Positions 1 through 10,679 of a DNA stretch of 64,000 nt are shown here, piece by piece. The notes under the pieces are model-generated. The model saw only the letters and a program-made list of their open reading frames with translations. It searched no databases and was not told the origin of the DNA. The stretch's first letter is position 1. Each line of letters begins with the position of its first letter. Position numbers and translations under genes: made by a program. The DNA comes from Patiria pectinifera (taxonomy: Eukaryota > Echinodermata > Asteroidea > Valvatida > Asterinidae): the NCBI GenBank assembly GCA_029964075.1, contig CM057135.1, forward strand, positions 3,395,001 to 3,459,000. Reading direction: 5' to 3'.

Positions 1-610
1 AGAGTTCTGATCTTTTCCGCCAGAGTCGTGTCGTCGCCTAATATTTTATTAATCGTTTCTTTGATTCTAGCGATCTGACTTTTGAGCCCTCGTTCGTTGG
101 CTTTTTGCGGCTTCTAATCTGGCGGATCTTTCAACGTTCAAGTCGCTCAATTTATCGTTTAACTCTCGTCGACCCTCTTCGCTGTGAGATTCGTCGAGTT
201 CTTGTCTCGTGGCTGCAATCTCTCGGTCTAGTTCTGTGAGACGCGATAAATTAAGTTCTAGGTTACCTCTTAACGTCTGAAGAGTTTTGTCTAAACCCTG
301 GAGTTCTCTGTAATTCAATCCTTCTGTTTGAGCGCCAGTGTCTTGTTCTAAATCGTCTATAATCTCGATTACCTCATCGGTGACTCTGGGTAGTTCTGTC
401 ATGGGGATACTCTCTGGTTGTATCGATTCTAGTTGTTGACTTTGATCGTCACTGAGTGTCTTACGTTCGTAATGCGTAAAGCCTAATTCCTTTCTAATAA
501 AATCTCTACCGTTTAAACCCATCTTTCTTACATTTAACTCTATAGTCCTCAGAGTCAAGAATCTGTCTGGTTTTCTTTGATCCGTTAACCTTAGTAAACC
601 TTTACCTTAG
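1..610 (-). pseudogene. 421-aa-type acidic/coiled-coil virion-like protein, remnant (copy A)
   Basis: This is the middle of the protein that is intact at 38403-39668 in copy B. It holds the region from the RTIELNVRK segment through the glutamate-rich coiled coil and runs off the window edge. An extra T in the run near 100-106 shifts the frame. The N-terminal acidic third is gone: a deletion joins this sequence at about 606-612 to the start of the neighbouring 80-aa gene. The surviving part matches the copy B variant of the variable domain, not that of copy C. Function is unknown (see the copy B entry). Confidence 0.85.
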
Positions 611-701
611 CTCCTATCATGGCGTATCCCATCGAAAGACCCGATATGACGGCTCCGTGGTAAATCGTATTAGCTACTCCGTTGGTGTCAAAGTTACTCA
701 T
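607..701 (-). pseudogene. 80-aa membrane protein, 5' remnant (copy A)
   Basis: The first ~30 codons match the 80-aa protein at 38138-38380 of copy B, including the HGAVISGLSMGYAM membrane segment. The deletion then joins it to the 421-aa-type gene and the frame stops a few codons later. The start at 701 is preceded by the TATATTAAAAACG-type sequence shared with the other copies. Confidence 0.8.
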
Positions 702-734
702 CGTTTTTAATATAACAATTTTTAAATTGCTGGT

Positions 735-1118
735 TTATTTTATGTCTAGCGTTTTGGGGGCGCTGGGTGTAGTGGGTTGCGTGACTACCGGCACTGGCTG
801 TATTACCGGCGCAGTTGCCTTACTTTTTAGTACCAGCAGCCCCACCCCTATTATAGACGCTATAGCCCCCCACATCGCCCAAGAGTTGTAGTCCGGTGAG
901 CTCGTATTATCGACCGATGTTACGTCCATTTTTGCTAATTTTAATTTCATTTGTCTATTGTGCTCGGCTAAAGCTTTACCCTGCTGAATTCGTTTAGGAT
1001 GTTTAGTCTTGGTCACTCTCGTTACCGTCGGTGACGACGTTGTTTTTATCGGTTGGGGCGTCTCTGTCTCTGCTGGTTGAGCTGCAGGCGTTGCTGTCGC
1101 TGCTTTCTGATCTTCCAT
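735..1118 (-). CDS. 127-aa basic, single-membrane-span Polinton protein (copy A)
   Basis: Intact in this copy. The N-terminal ~25 residues are Ala/Thr/Pro/Glu-rich. A basic stretch around residues 40-65 carries the KRIQQGKALAEHNRQMKLKLAK signature, which I recall from small proteins of Polintons and adintoviruses. A hydrophobic span (WGAIASIIGVGLLVL) lies near residues 85-100, followed by a Pro/Val/Thr-rich tail. The start codon lies inside the upstream 192-aa gene in another frame, with a 116-base overlap conserved in copy B. A virion-associated or membrane role is inference. Confidence 0.75.
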   Translation of the reverse strand: MEDQKAATATPAAQPAETETPQPIKTTSSPTVTRVTKTKHPKRIQQGKALAEHNRQMKLKLAKMDVTSVDNTSSPDYNSWAMWGAIASIIGVGLLVLKSKATAPVIQPVPVVTQPTTPSAPKTLDIK

Positions 1119-1581
1119 TTATTATATTAGGTTTATTAAATTTCAAATGTTTTGTTGTGATAATCGTAGCAACTAGGGGTGATATTAAAGTTCCGTACTT
1201 GAAACAAACGTCGCTCAACATACCAGCCATACTCGCGCTTATAATAGGATCAGAACTCAAGTCGTTGGTGAGTTCTTCTTCAGAATCTATAGTGACGTTA
1301 TATCCTAAAACTTGTACGGGTGTAACCACAGCTAACACTCTCGAAAATAGACTTAAAGTGTATTTACCAACGGTTTGAACAATTTCATTTCCAAATTTAG
1401 TTTCGTACAGATGATATAGCTTTTCGAGTTCTTTACTGTCAAGAGCTTCGATATGTTTAACGGTGTATTCCTTTTCCAAGTACTTTCTAGAGTTTCCGGC
1501 TGCAACGACACCGCACAAACGATCTTTATGTTCTGCGTTGTGATCTTGTTCGTTCGTTAAAGTAAGTTTTAGGTCCTCCAT
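1003..1581 (-). CDS. 192-aa Polinton protein of unknown function (copy A)
   Basis: Intact here and nearly identical to 37258-37836 of copy B. A helical segment (KELEKLYHLYETKFG) is followed by a hydrophobic stretch (YTLSLFSRVLAVVTPV) and a second one near the C-terminus (GTLISPLVATIITTKHL), then an Asn/Ser/Asp-rich tail that is read in the overlapping frame of the 127-aa gene. I recognise the pattern from other Mavericks but know no function. The ATG sits in a TAAATG context and lies within the last codons of the upstream 50-aa ORF. Confidence 0.75.
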   Translation of the reverse strand: MEDLKLTLTNEQDHNAEHKDRLCGVVAAGNSRKYLEKEYTVKHIEALDSKELEKLYHLYETKFGNEIVQTVGKYTLSLFSRVLAVVTPVQVLGYNVTIDSEEELTNDLSSDPIISASMAGMLSDVCFKYGTLISPLVATIITTKHLKFNKPNIINGRSESSDSNACSSTSRDRDAPTDKNNVVTDGNESDQD

Positions 1582-1721
1582 TTAATTAGAAAGGAATTTA
1601 ATTTTGTTGTAGCTGTTGCAACTTTGTTACAAAAGCAAAGGTATTCGTAGGTGTAAAACGATAGATTAAGTGATATGATGATAATAGCCAAAAACTGCAA
1701 ATACTTGAATATTGCTATCAT
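1569..1721 (-). CDS. 50-aa small membrane ORF (copy A)
   Basis: A short frame with one N-terminal hydrophobic segment (FLAIIIISLNLSFY, residues ~10-23) and a short basic C-terminal part. Its stop overlaps the start of the 192-aa gene. The same ORF, with the same overlap and only two residue differences by my reading, is present in copy B at 37118-37270. Retention of an open frame in two decaying copies suggests a real gene. No family recognised. Confidence 0.5.
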   Translation of the reverse strand: MIAIFKYLQFLAIIIISLNLSFYTYEYLCFCNKVATATTKLNSFLIKWRT

Positions 1722-2020
1722 TTACTAACAGCAAAATGTATTTTGTTGACGTTTATTGATTAACAAATTGAAATACAAGTGTAGCTTGTTAAATAGGTTG
1801 CTACTAAGCTAGGTCCTATTAGTTAAGCAGCTAGGTAATTTAACTTGAGCACCTAGCTATTAATTGTTACTCAACTAGCTATTAATTGTTACTCACCTAG
1901 CTATTAATTGTTACTCACCTAGCTATTAATTGTTACTCAACTAGCTACTCAAGTAGCTCGTAACTAACTGGAGGTTCGGTGTATACGACCGATTTACTTT
2001 ATTTCACAATTTACTATATT
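1722..2020. other. Intergenic region of copy A with 22-bp iterons
   Basis: AT-rich spacer between the small-protein cluster and the ATPase. It holds the four 22-bp direct repeats listed separately and several AGCTAG / CTAGCT palindromes. No further ORF seen. Confidence 0.7.
1859..1946. repeat. Four tandem 22-bp repeats, copy A
   Basis: Four exact-length units of ATTAATTGTTACTCAMCTAGCT lie head to tail at 1859, 1881, 1903 and 1925. Copy B has only two at the homologous place (36937-36980). Each unit ends in the self-complementary CTAGCT/AGCTAG core. Confidence 0.95.
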
Positions 2021-2530
2021 TCACATGGGAACGACGTCATTTTCGTCTAACGCTTGATCAAACGATGTTTTATCTTTGCAGTAAAATAATGCCAACCAAG
2101 CCGTGTTTTTTCTATAATCTTTTAAAACGCTGTTGTACTTTTGGGTCAGTAACCAACAGCTGTGATTTACGTGTCTTCCGCTAAATGCCATCTTGCTTAA
2201 AGCGCACGTCTTTTTACGATATTTAATCTCTTGATCCGAAGAGCAATCGTCCACGATAAACAACGTGGCAACACCTTCAAATATTTTCCTGTAAAAATCG
2301 ATCGCTTTGTTGAGCGTCATCTTGTACAATTCCGGATCGCAGAGGTATACCTCGGGATCTGCTTGAATCCACTTTCTTTCGATGTACGTTTTGTTTTTAA
2401 ATATGGTAGGGCAAATGATGACTATCGCTTCAAATGTATTTTTATAGTCTGACTCTAACAGATCCAAAATCCATTTGGTTTTACCCAAATTTGTTTTGCC
2501 GACGATTAAAGCGCAATGCGGTTGTGTCAT
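2021..2530 (-). pseudogene. Packaging ATPase (A32/FtsK-HerA type), C-terminally truncated (copy A)
   Basis: Homolog of the copy B ATPase. The N-terminus shows a Walker A P-loop with a substituted residue (GKTNLGKT, against GKTNSGKT in copy B). A Walker B-like LFIVDD lies near residue 92. The frame is open for 169 aa, but a small deletion near 2021-2030 removes about 15 residues seen in copy B and brings an early stop. In Polintons this ATPase is taken to pump the genome into the capsid. It sits directly after the capsid gene, one base apart. Confidence 0.8.
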
Positions 2531-2531
2531 T

Positions 2532-2960
2532 TTAACTTAACAGAGATTTAAAATTCCCGTCTTCTAAGTTCAATTGAGCATCCATGACTAAAAATACGTA
2601 CATCGTGAGGTCACCTTGACTTTCGGCTTCTCTGTTAAATTGAATGTTGATGCCTCCTCCGTCTCCGAGTTTCCTACCGGATCCGTGAGCGGAATTGTCG
2701 TCGTTACTTCTAAAATCGAGCCACAGACCGTACTTGTCTTTTAGGTAGTCTCCGAGGTCAAAACCCGTCAAATTTAAGTCTTTAGCTACTCCACGCCCGC
2801 TTTCGGTATCGCTGTCTCCAAAGAACTTGTTGATTTCATTCCAGTGTTGATACTGAAACATGCCTTGACTGTAGAGTTGATTGGGTTTACCTTCTACGGT
2901 CACCGATGTTTTGGTTATTTTTGGATTGTAAAATCGCTGCATCATAGCAACGCTAGCCAT
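2532..2960 (-). pseudogene. Major capsid protein fragment fused to the start of the 140-aa gene (copy A)
   Basis: The first seven codons (MASVAMM) are the start of the small membrane protein at 34624 in copy B. The reading frame then jumps into the C-terminal third of the major capsid protein (from QRFYNPKITK to the LEDGNFKSLLS end). Compared with copy B this is a deletion of about 1.28 kb with at most 1 bp of microhomology at the junction. It removes the rest of the small protein and the N-terminal jelly roll. The chimeric frame is open but should not form a capsid. Confidence 0.88.
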
Positions 2961-2991
2961 ATTATTATAAACGTCTTTTATATTAAATAAT

Positions 2992-3994
2992 ATGCAAACA
3001 TTATCTAAACTGTATTATAGCCCGAGCGGTTATTGGAGAGGTGAAAGTGCCGTCGACCATTTACACCATAAAACCAAAATCGATAAAAAGGTAATCAGAG
3101 ATCGGCTTAAAAAACAAGCGATCTGGCAAATTTATCTACCGGGTCCTGCGTATGTACCCAGGCCTACGAGTACATCGCAAGAGTTTGAAACACCAAACGA
3201 CTTTCACCAAATGGATGTGCTATACCTACCCTGGGATAAAGTAAAACGCAAGACTTATAAATACGCTTTGACGGTTGTCGATGTTGCGAGTCGATACCAC
3301 GAAGCAGAACCTTTGGTTTCTAAAACGGCAGATTCCACCCAGGATGCTATCGTTAAGATTTACGCGAGGTCGCCTTTGAGTTACCCTAAAACGTTGAGAG
3401 TAGACGCCGGTACCGAATTTAAAGGCGCTTTTAAAAAATGGATGACCTCAAAAAACGTCGACATTATCGTAGGCGAACCCGGAAACCACCGATCGCAGGG
3501 TATCGTAGAAAGATTTAATCGAACGCTAGCCGAGAGACTGTTTGGTCATCAGTACGCTCAAGAAATGTTAAATCCCGAGAGTAGAAACACGCAATGGGTC
3601 GAGCGATTACCCAGCGTGATCAAAGCTATAAACGATGAAACGACAAGATTAATAGCTAAAGCGCCGTCAGAGGCGGTTAAACTAAAACAGGTCCGGCAAT
3701 CGCCGGCTAACCCCGTTAAAACAAAAGAGCAACAATTACCGCAAGACGCTATGGTTAGATATTTATATTACCCGGGCGAGCAAGAGGGTGGTACTGCTAG
3801 AAGAACCACGGATCCCATTTGGAGCGTAGACATCTTCAACGTGGAAAAAAAGAACGAGTCAATTTAAAATGATTGAAGGTAAAAAAGTCACGACGGGTCC
3901 TACTCTTTATTACCTGCAAGACGGCCCAAAAAGGAGTTTTGTGAGACAAGAGCTTCAAGTCGTACCCGAGGACACGCAATTACCGCCTAATTAA
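2992..3994 (+). pseudogene. Retroviral-type (DDE) integrase, frameshifted near its end (copy A)
   Basis: The first 285 or so residues match the intact copy B integrase, with all three catalytic acidic residues present (QMD, VDAGTEF, GIVERF). An extra A in the run at 3845-3851 shifts the frame, so the open part stops at 3867. It loses about 42 C-terminal residues (the GPTLYYLQDG...PEDTQLPPN tail), which can still be read in the other frame to 3994. The native stop overlaps the polymerase stop tail to tail by 8 bp, as in copy B. Confidence 0.9.
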
Positions 3995-6900
3995 TATCTA
4001 GATTACGGTGACCATAAGCGAGCGTGTGTATTCCATCCGGTAAAATGTACCTCTTTGTGTCCAACGGACTCAACGACAGTTTATTTTGAGATACGGTGTA
4101 AAGGATGTGATTTTCCGATCTAATGTGAGTCATGGTTTCGTAATGAGATTTCTTGTTTAAGATGCAGTCGTAATAGTGTCGGTGTTTTAATTTCTTAGAG
4201 GTGACCGATTTTGTGACTCCCTTGGCTTTTTTCAAGTTGATGTCAGCGGTTAAAATCGAGTACATTTTAGGTCTTATACAAACGACTTCTTTGATTATTT
4301 TACCTCCAAACTCGTCTTTAAATTTACCGATCACTTTCTTATTGGTTGGGTCGTACAAAGGATGATCCGTCGGATAATTCGAAAGGTCGTATTGTTGCCC
4401 GTTTTGCTGCATATCTTTGTATACGTCGTCCGTGTGCACTACGAGTACCAAACTGTCTGTATCTGTGTACATCAACCTGATTTTCTCTTTGTACTTGTCT
4501 TTCAAATGGTTGTAATAAAAATCGTACATCAGCGTCTTAGAGAGATCCAAGATACTCACTCCGCAATAGATCGGTTTGTTTAACACGGTTTTAGTCTTGT
4601 ACTTTTCGACAAATGACAACTTGCATTCTGAAAATGACGTCGTCGTTTTGTAGCTCGGTTTCTGTATAATTTTTTGGTATTTATCTCGATCGTCATCGTT
4701 ACTGTCTCTGAGTAGGTAACCGTCAATTCGGTTTCTGACGTTTTCCATCGTCTTACCAAACACGCTGTTGTTCATCAGTTTAAAAAAGTCTTTCTCAAAA
4801 TCAGAGGTTGCTTTTGTTCGGAGTTGCGTGTTTTTGTCGATATAAGATGCCATCCAAGGCGCTTGTTTAAATTGCAGCACTCGATGCACCTTTTTAAGTT
4901 TCAAGCCGAGTTTGAGATACAACTGCAACGTGACGTAGTGCAAAACATATTTTTGTTTAGGATTAAGGGTACACGTTAATTTTTGCACGTTGCTATTAGG
5001 TTCGGTATCTAATAATTCGTTTTGATAATCAGACATCCATTCTTTTGGTATGACAATGTTTTCTGGCGCTAGGGGGTAATCGTTGTGCAGGTCGTGGAGA
5101 TTGTCCGGGTAATCGAGGTCTACTTCGAAGCAGTAACCGGTGTTTGACGTTTTCCTGAGAGATAATATCTTGGACTCGGTAAACGTTTTTGTAGACGCCC
5201 ATTTAAAGTCTTTGTACGGCAGGTATTGACTCATGGCCCAGCCGTACAGATTGTTTGCATCGAGGTAGGTGATGTAACTCGACGGCTCGTTTGGATTATG
5301 GTCGGGTAGGTATTTGTTGTTGGCTTTGTAGTATCTCATACCACCCACGCTCGAGATACCACCTCTTTTTCACTTTTCCAAAAATAAATGTTTGTCTACG
5401 TCTTGCAATAGTTCGAGTTTAACTTCCGAGTGTTTTAACAAGGCATCCCACGACAATCCTGGTGCTGTGTAGTAATTAGCAGGATCTAACGCGTAGTTTG
5501 TAATACACGTTTGCCTAAAGTTTTCAAATACGCAAGCCAGTAATAACGTATCGGTAGTGACGTACAAATCGTGATATTCCCCATGTTTTTAACTTTAAAC
5601 TCGTTCCACGTCAGTTTAGCTCTGTCGTAGTCCTCTCGCGATATATTTTCGTCTTTTAGGCTGCTGTAAAATTGTTCGATGGGGGGTAGGCTGGTCTCTT
5701 GAAATCTGTCAAACGAGTCCATGTATTCATACGGATAAACTCCTTTTTGTAACAACGAGTCGATGTTTTGACGATTAAAATGTTCTCTGAGTAGTTTAAA
5801 CGACTCTCTCGGACAAGCTTTAGATAATCTATCCAACGAAGACGCCATAAAATTAAACGAGTCTATAAATCGCATATTTCCGATCGAAAACGAAATATAC
5901 TTTTCCGAATTTCTAGCGATAACTTGTATTTCCTTTTCGTCATCGTACTCTGAAATACTCTGCATGATCAAGTGAGCGTCGTAATTTTGCAGATTGTGAA
6001 AGACGACCGGTATGGGGGTAAAACCTGGTTTAACTTGTAATTTTAGATTGCAGCAGGCGTGCGCGGCACCTCTATATCTACCCGTGACGTGGCAGTGATC
6101 TCTCACCTTTCTAAATTTGTTGATTTTCTTTTTGCATTCTAGACATTTAGACTCGGTAAATCCATTTTTGTTTTCGTACTGATGTTCTTTTATTTGTTTT
6201 TCTGTTTTTGGTTTTTTGGGTTTCTGGCACTGACAGTTGCTCGAGTAATTGGGATAAATTGGTTTCTCGCAAATCCAACACGTGCTTGTTTTATCATGAT
6301 GTTCTTTAGCTCGCTCGTTAAATTTCATGGGTTGGGGTTTTTTAAATATGCAATTTATGTCGCTTTGTATTTTTAACATTTTATTGACAAACTTTGATGC
6401 GGCATTTTTACCTCTATAAGTCTCTTGATACACATTGGTGCCGTCGCATCTAACTACTACCAACGAGTAACCGCTTGCTTTGTGAATGTTTGTCTTTTGC
6501 GTGTTGTCCTTTTTATCGTCCGAGTTTTTTTCTAAGATCGATTCAAAGTCGGCGTAAACTACAAACGGTGCTTTTTGTTTAAACCTGTAGTTTTTAAATT
6601 CTAATATTGGCACATCGTTTTCGTCGACTATCCACTCGTTATTTACATATTTTCGCTTAGCGGTAGGAAATACAATCTTTGACGGATGTGTATCTATACC
6701 ATTACAATCGGTCATGTGTCTATCTAATTTTACTTGCGTTCTATAATGACACAGACACCTTCGACAAAAATATTTCTTACTTTTATGTTTTGTAACGTTG
6801 TAAATCAATCTCGAAAAATTATTTATCCAGCAGTAGTGATGCTTGTCGCCCTCAGAAAACAAAAACAGATCGATAGGTCGTGACTCTGGTTTATAGTTTT

Positions 6901-7947
6901 TAGACACGTATAACGGATATATTTCCCCTTCATAACCGTATACGTTTATCGTTAAATCATTTTGTCTTTCTATCTTTGGTATCTGGTCGATCGGTGTTGG
7001 AAAGTCTACGCCTTTAAATTTGAGTCCGTCGTCTTTGGTGTAAATACTAGGTCTGTCTTTGCGAGGGCTATATTTGGGGTCGTTTTTTATGTTATTTTTA
7101 CTTTATCCGTATACAAGCCAAGAGCGGCTCTCAAACACCATCTCAAACACTCGTCGTCTTTGTTTTTAATGTTAATCATCGCCTGTTTTCTTTTGATATG
7201 TGGGGGTAGGTCTATGTAAGAACTGCCCTCACGGGGTTATACCTGTTGATGTTGATATACAACGCCGTTATCTTTTTTAAAACCCAGCGCTATCCTTGAT
7301 TAGTATACATTTCATCCTTTTAAGGTAGCTGGACGATGTCTTCTTTTAATACCTGTTTTATTTGACTTTGATTTAAAACGACTCTCTGATCGGTATAATG
7401 TGTAGCTTCGATCGTTCCTATCGTACCATCCGGTTTGGTTTTTTCGTATTTTATTTTGATTGTGAGCTCCATTTTTAAACCTCTCAGCTCTCTCAATTCT
7501 GACTTGATTTTATTTACTATTTGATCTTTGTGCGTATCAAAAAATCTGACTAAATCGTCGTTAAAAAGTCTAGGAATCAGTTCCCAGTTTCTAAAGTTGT
7601 TTCTAAATCTCCTCGTCGCTCTAAACTCAGCCTCTTGAAAATCCTCGGGTTGCCTAGAGTTTTGAATCGCCAAGAGTAAATCTTTTTTTCAAAAATCGAC
7701 CTTTATAACCCGACGGGTTATATTCTAGATCATAATCGTCTACAATCTGTTTGAGCTCATGTAGCTTCTTTTTCCTCAAGTTTTTAAATTGAGCTTCGTA
7801 TTTTTTTATCCCGTTGATGTAGACTTTACGCGTAAGAGCAACATTTTGATTGTACGGTATATTATATCGCTGGACGTAATCACGCAGCGTTGCTTTATTC
7901 CATCTAGAAAATCCCTTAACGATTGGCTTCATCTCATAAGTCACCAT
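3987..7947 (-). pseudogene. polB: Protein-primed family B DNA polymerase (pPolB), multiply broken (copy A)
   Basis: Reading right to left there are SAP-like helices, a C2H2-type finger (FCRRCLCHYRTQVKLDRH), exonuclease motif YADFES, an endonuclease-VII-like DHCHVTGRYRGAAH motif, HNLQNYDAH, polymerase motif A (YLDANNLYG), motif B (NNSVFGKTMENV) and motif C (YTDTDS). Lesions: a frameshift near 7665, stops near 7320 and 7290, frameshifts near 7215 and 7100, a lost G in a G-run near 5578, and an in-frame TGA at 5370-5372. The motifs themselves are intact. In Polintons this enzyme replicates the linear element from a protein primer. Here it is a clear pseudogene. Confidence 0.93.
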
Positions 7948-8059
7948 TTATTATATAGTAATATAATATTTATTTTTAAATTTTTTTTGAAGATGAGGTC
8001 ATTATTTTTGGATTTATAAGCAATCAGACTCGCCGGCTGTACAGAGAGAGATATTGAGC

Positions 8060-8260
8060 TGGTTTTGGACGATTCCGAGACTGAGATATTGGGAGGGCAA
8101 AAGAGGGGCGGGGGCAGATATCATGGGAGAGAGGGGGCAGAGATTAAGGGGAGGGGCGGGGTTAGGGGGCGTGGCCAATTGGTGGGGCTATGGGCGAGAT
8201 TATTGGGGAGAGGGGGGCAAAAAATGGGATTTGTCGCCGTACCCTCCCCCTTCTTCTACT
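8060..8260. repeat. Terminal region (TIR) of copy A
   Basis: Very G-rich on this strand, built from imperfect GGGGAGAGGGGG / GGGGCGGGG blocks. The terminus, read inward, starts AGTAGAAGAAGGGGGAGGG. Only ~313 bp separate it from the polymerase start, against ~1650 bp in copy B. It shares a GGGTACGGCGACAAA core with sequence just inside the right TIR of copy B (43632-43648), but is otherwise unlike B's TIR. The partner repeat lies outside the window. Confidence 0.7.
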
Positions 8261-9265
8261 ACAGTACACGAAAATCATGTGTTGCATTTTAAAGGAGAAA
8301 TTCCAAATTTGGGTTTTTCGTGTTCATGAGAATTTTTGTATTCATGTCCAAAGCATAATGTCATCAAAAGCACAACCATGTGTCTCCATAGCATAGTGAT
8401 CAAACATTTTGGACATTTTCTTGGAAAATGCTTTAGTTGATTTCCATATCAAATAGCTCTTTTAAACAAAACCATGTATTTGATGACATCATCTTTGGCT
8501 CATAATTGCTAATTTCCATAATTGCATTTCAAGGGAGAATTTGCCAAATTTTGGTTTTTCTTGTTGATGTAGATTTTCATATTCATGTGCCAAAGCATAG
8601 TGTCATCAAAAGCATAACAATGGTGTTACCATTTCCCATTTCCAATAATTGCTACAAAGGACCATCAACTTATAGTAACATGGAAATAAATAACCGTCCT
8701 TCACGTCTATCATGAAAATGCTACAAATAATTTTTTGAATTTTGAGGGAGTGTTTTCATATGTTTTGATAAGCCAAGATAACGGGTCATGTCAGTTTATA
8801 TTTTATTGAGGAAAATACTTCAATTTTTACATTTCAGAATATTTATTTTTAAACATTGGCATTGCATTGTATGCTTTTCAATGGAGAAATAAAAATAAAC
8901 CCATTTGACTAGACCAACATAGTTGAACATACTGTGTATTGTTGCAATTAATTAGAATAAAACATGGTCTAATTTGTTCTGACAAACAAATTGCATACAT
9001 ATTTGCTTTAAACATAAGAAAATGTTATTCAAGAGAGGTCTTTTTTCCTCAAAATGTAGTTTCTTGTATCATATTTTGTGAAAAAAATGACCCAAAAAAA
9101 TTACCCTAAAGCAGGCACAGCACCCTGTAACGGTCACTTAAGGATGTTTGATGGCATGCATAATGACCTTGAATGTGAAACGATTAAATGGAAAGTGTAA
9201 AATTTATCTTCAAAATACTGCTTTTAACCAAAAATCGATAAATTGTAGTCAAGTGCCACCTGTTG
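8261..9265. repeat. AT-rich flank with a 240-bp-spaced direct repeat
   Basis: No gene seen. Two related segments of about 105 bp (8281-8385 and 8521-8627), sharing GTCATCAAAAGCA and CATTTYAARGGAGAA motifs, lie 240 bp apart, as in a diverged tandem or interspersed repeat. The remainder is unremarkable AT-rich DNA. Confidence 0.55.
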
Positions 9266-10245
9266 TTATGGGTGTCCATCGAAACGATGACGTCGTCTCC
9301 CCCAATGCAAAAGGAAATTGATAAAAAAGAAAAAAAAATAATGGCTATGATACGGGCGCCTCTGATGACTCCTCTGATGGCGGAGCTCTTTACGGAGCCC
9401 AAACTCGGAGGCGCAGCACCTCCTGCAGGTCAGGCAGGGGATGATGTCACCTGGAGGAGGCGCCTGGTTCTGTCGCACATGTCGTTGACGGTGTCGCTCT
9501 TCTCTTTCGTGGGTACGTGCAGCCTCGAAGAGATCCACTGACTCATGACATGCAGACCGCCATGTGTTCCGATCTTAGACAAGCTGCTCCAGGTTGGAGG
9601 GTGGGACCACGCACTTCTTCAACATCACCTTAAGATGGTCCTTGAACCGATTCATCTGACCTCCAACGGTTCGGTGTCCAGTGGAGAGCTCGCCGTAGAA
9701 AAGCGTGCGAGGAAGTCGGTCCCCAGAAATCCGGTAGATGTGTCCATACAGTGTCACAGCCATACAGCAGGGTGGAGATACAGATGGCCTTATAGACCTT
9801 GGTGGAAATGGAGATGTTCCGGTTGAAAAACACACGGTGTGACAGCCGGCCAAAGGCGCTAGAGGCTTTCCGTATCCTATTTTGGACCTCCTCGTTGACA
9901 TTGCAGGACATACTCAGGATGCTGTAGCCAGGAATTTTTCAGGGGGGGGGGGCGTTGGGGGGCCTCATGTAGATGAATGATAAGTTTTTTAGAAACTCAA
10001 AATTTCGGTGACTGCTCTATGTTCCGACACCCCTAACATAGCAGAGCCTCTTTATAAAAGTGTCCTTTATAATGAGAGTCGACTTGTACATGTTGTGTTT
10101 CCATAAGGATAGTCGATGTAAGCTGTCAATAAAGCTGATTGCGAGGGGGATCTGGTACTCCTTGCACTTTTCAATGATGCGTCGGAGGGTGAAAATTTGC
10201 AAAAGAACATTTGGCTCTACAGCCTGCCTGCTCTTCACGCAGTCA
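9266..10245 (-). pseudogene. 5'-truncated LINE (non-LTR retrotransposon) remnant
   Basis: Reading leftward, 10245-10036 encodes an RT finger/palm fragment (FTLRRIIEKCKEYQIPLAISFID...SLW). After a gap, 9911-9575 gives the post-RT region (KASSAFGRLSHRVFFNRNIS, TLLYGCD, then RTVGGQMNRFKDHLK). 9538-9266 gives the C-terminal zinc-finger-like end (CLTCRRCCAS). These are in the expected order of a LINE ORF2 C-terminal half, with frame breaks and a lost catalytic palm (the FxDD region). It differs from the LINE at 50.5-54 kb. Confidence 0.75.
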
Positions 10246-10258
10246 GACAAGTCGAGCC

Positions 10259-10679
10259 TGGAGACAAGGCGACGTAAGGGAGACAAGGCGACGTAAGGGA
10301 GACAAGGCGACGTAAGGGAGACAAGGCGACGTAAGGGAGACAAGGCGACGTAAGGGAGACAAGGCGACGTAAGGGAGACAAGGCGACGTAAGGGAGACAA
10401 GGCGACGTAAGGGAGACAAGGCGACGTAAGGGAGACAAGGCGACGTAAGGGAGACAAGGCGACGTAAGGGAGACAAGGCGACGTAAGGGAGACAAGGCGA
10501 CGTAAGGGAGACAAGGCGACGTAAGGGAGACAAGGCGACGTAAGGGAGACAAGGCGACGTAACGGAGACAAGGCGACGTAACGGAGACAAGGCGACGTAA
10601 CGGAGACAAGGCGACGTAACGGAGACAAGGCGACGTAACGGAGACAAGGCGACGTAACGGAGACAAGGCGACGTAACGG
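10259..10679. repeat. 19-bp minisatellite, ~22 copies
   Basis: Head-to-tail units of GAGACAAGGCGACGTAAGG. From about 10560 rightward every unit carries TAACGG instead of TAAGGG, so the array is split into two homogeneous blocks. It creates long spurious open frames on the reverse strand. Confidence 0.97.

Larger units (their letters stand above)
1..8260 (-). mobile_element. Polinton/Maverick copy A (partial, degraded)
   Basis: The same gene set as copy B lies here in reverse orientation: polymerase at the right, then integrase, capsid fragment, ATPase and small membrane proteins, running off the left window edge inside the 421-aa-type gene. The right terminus reads ...CTTCTACT at 8260, which on the reverse strand is a Polinton-like AGTAG start. 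The 5-6 bases just outside (ACAGTA) would be the target duplication, but the other end is not in the window. Proteins shared with copy B differ at a few percent of residues by eye. Large internal deletions (about 1.3 kb in the capsid region and about 0.44 kb near 610) and many frameshifts mark it as non-functional. Confidence 0.93.

Noticed and set aside
8054..8396. Open frames at the right end of copy A
   Set aside because: They lie in the G-rich terminal repeat; glycine/arginine-rich translation is a composition effect.
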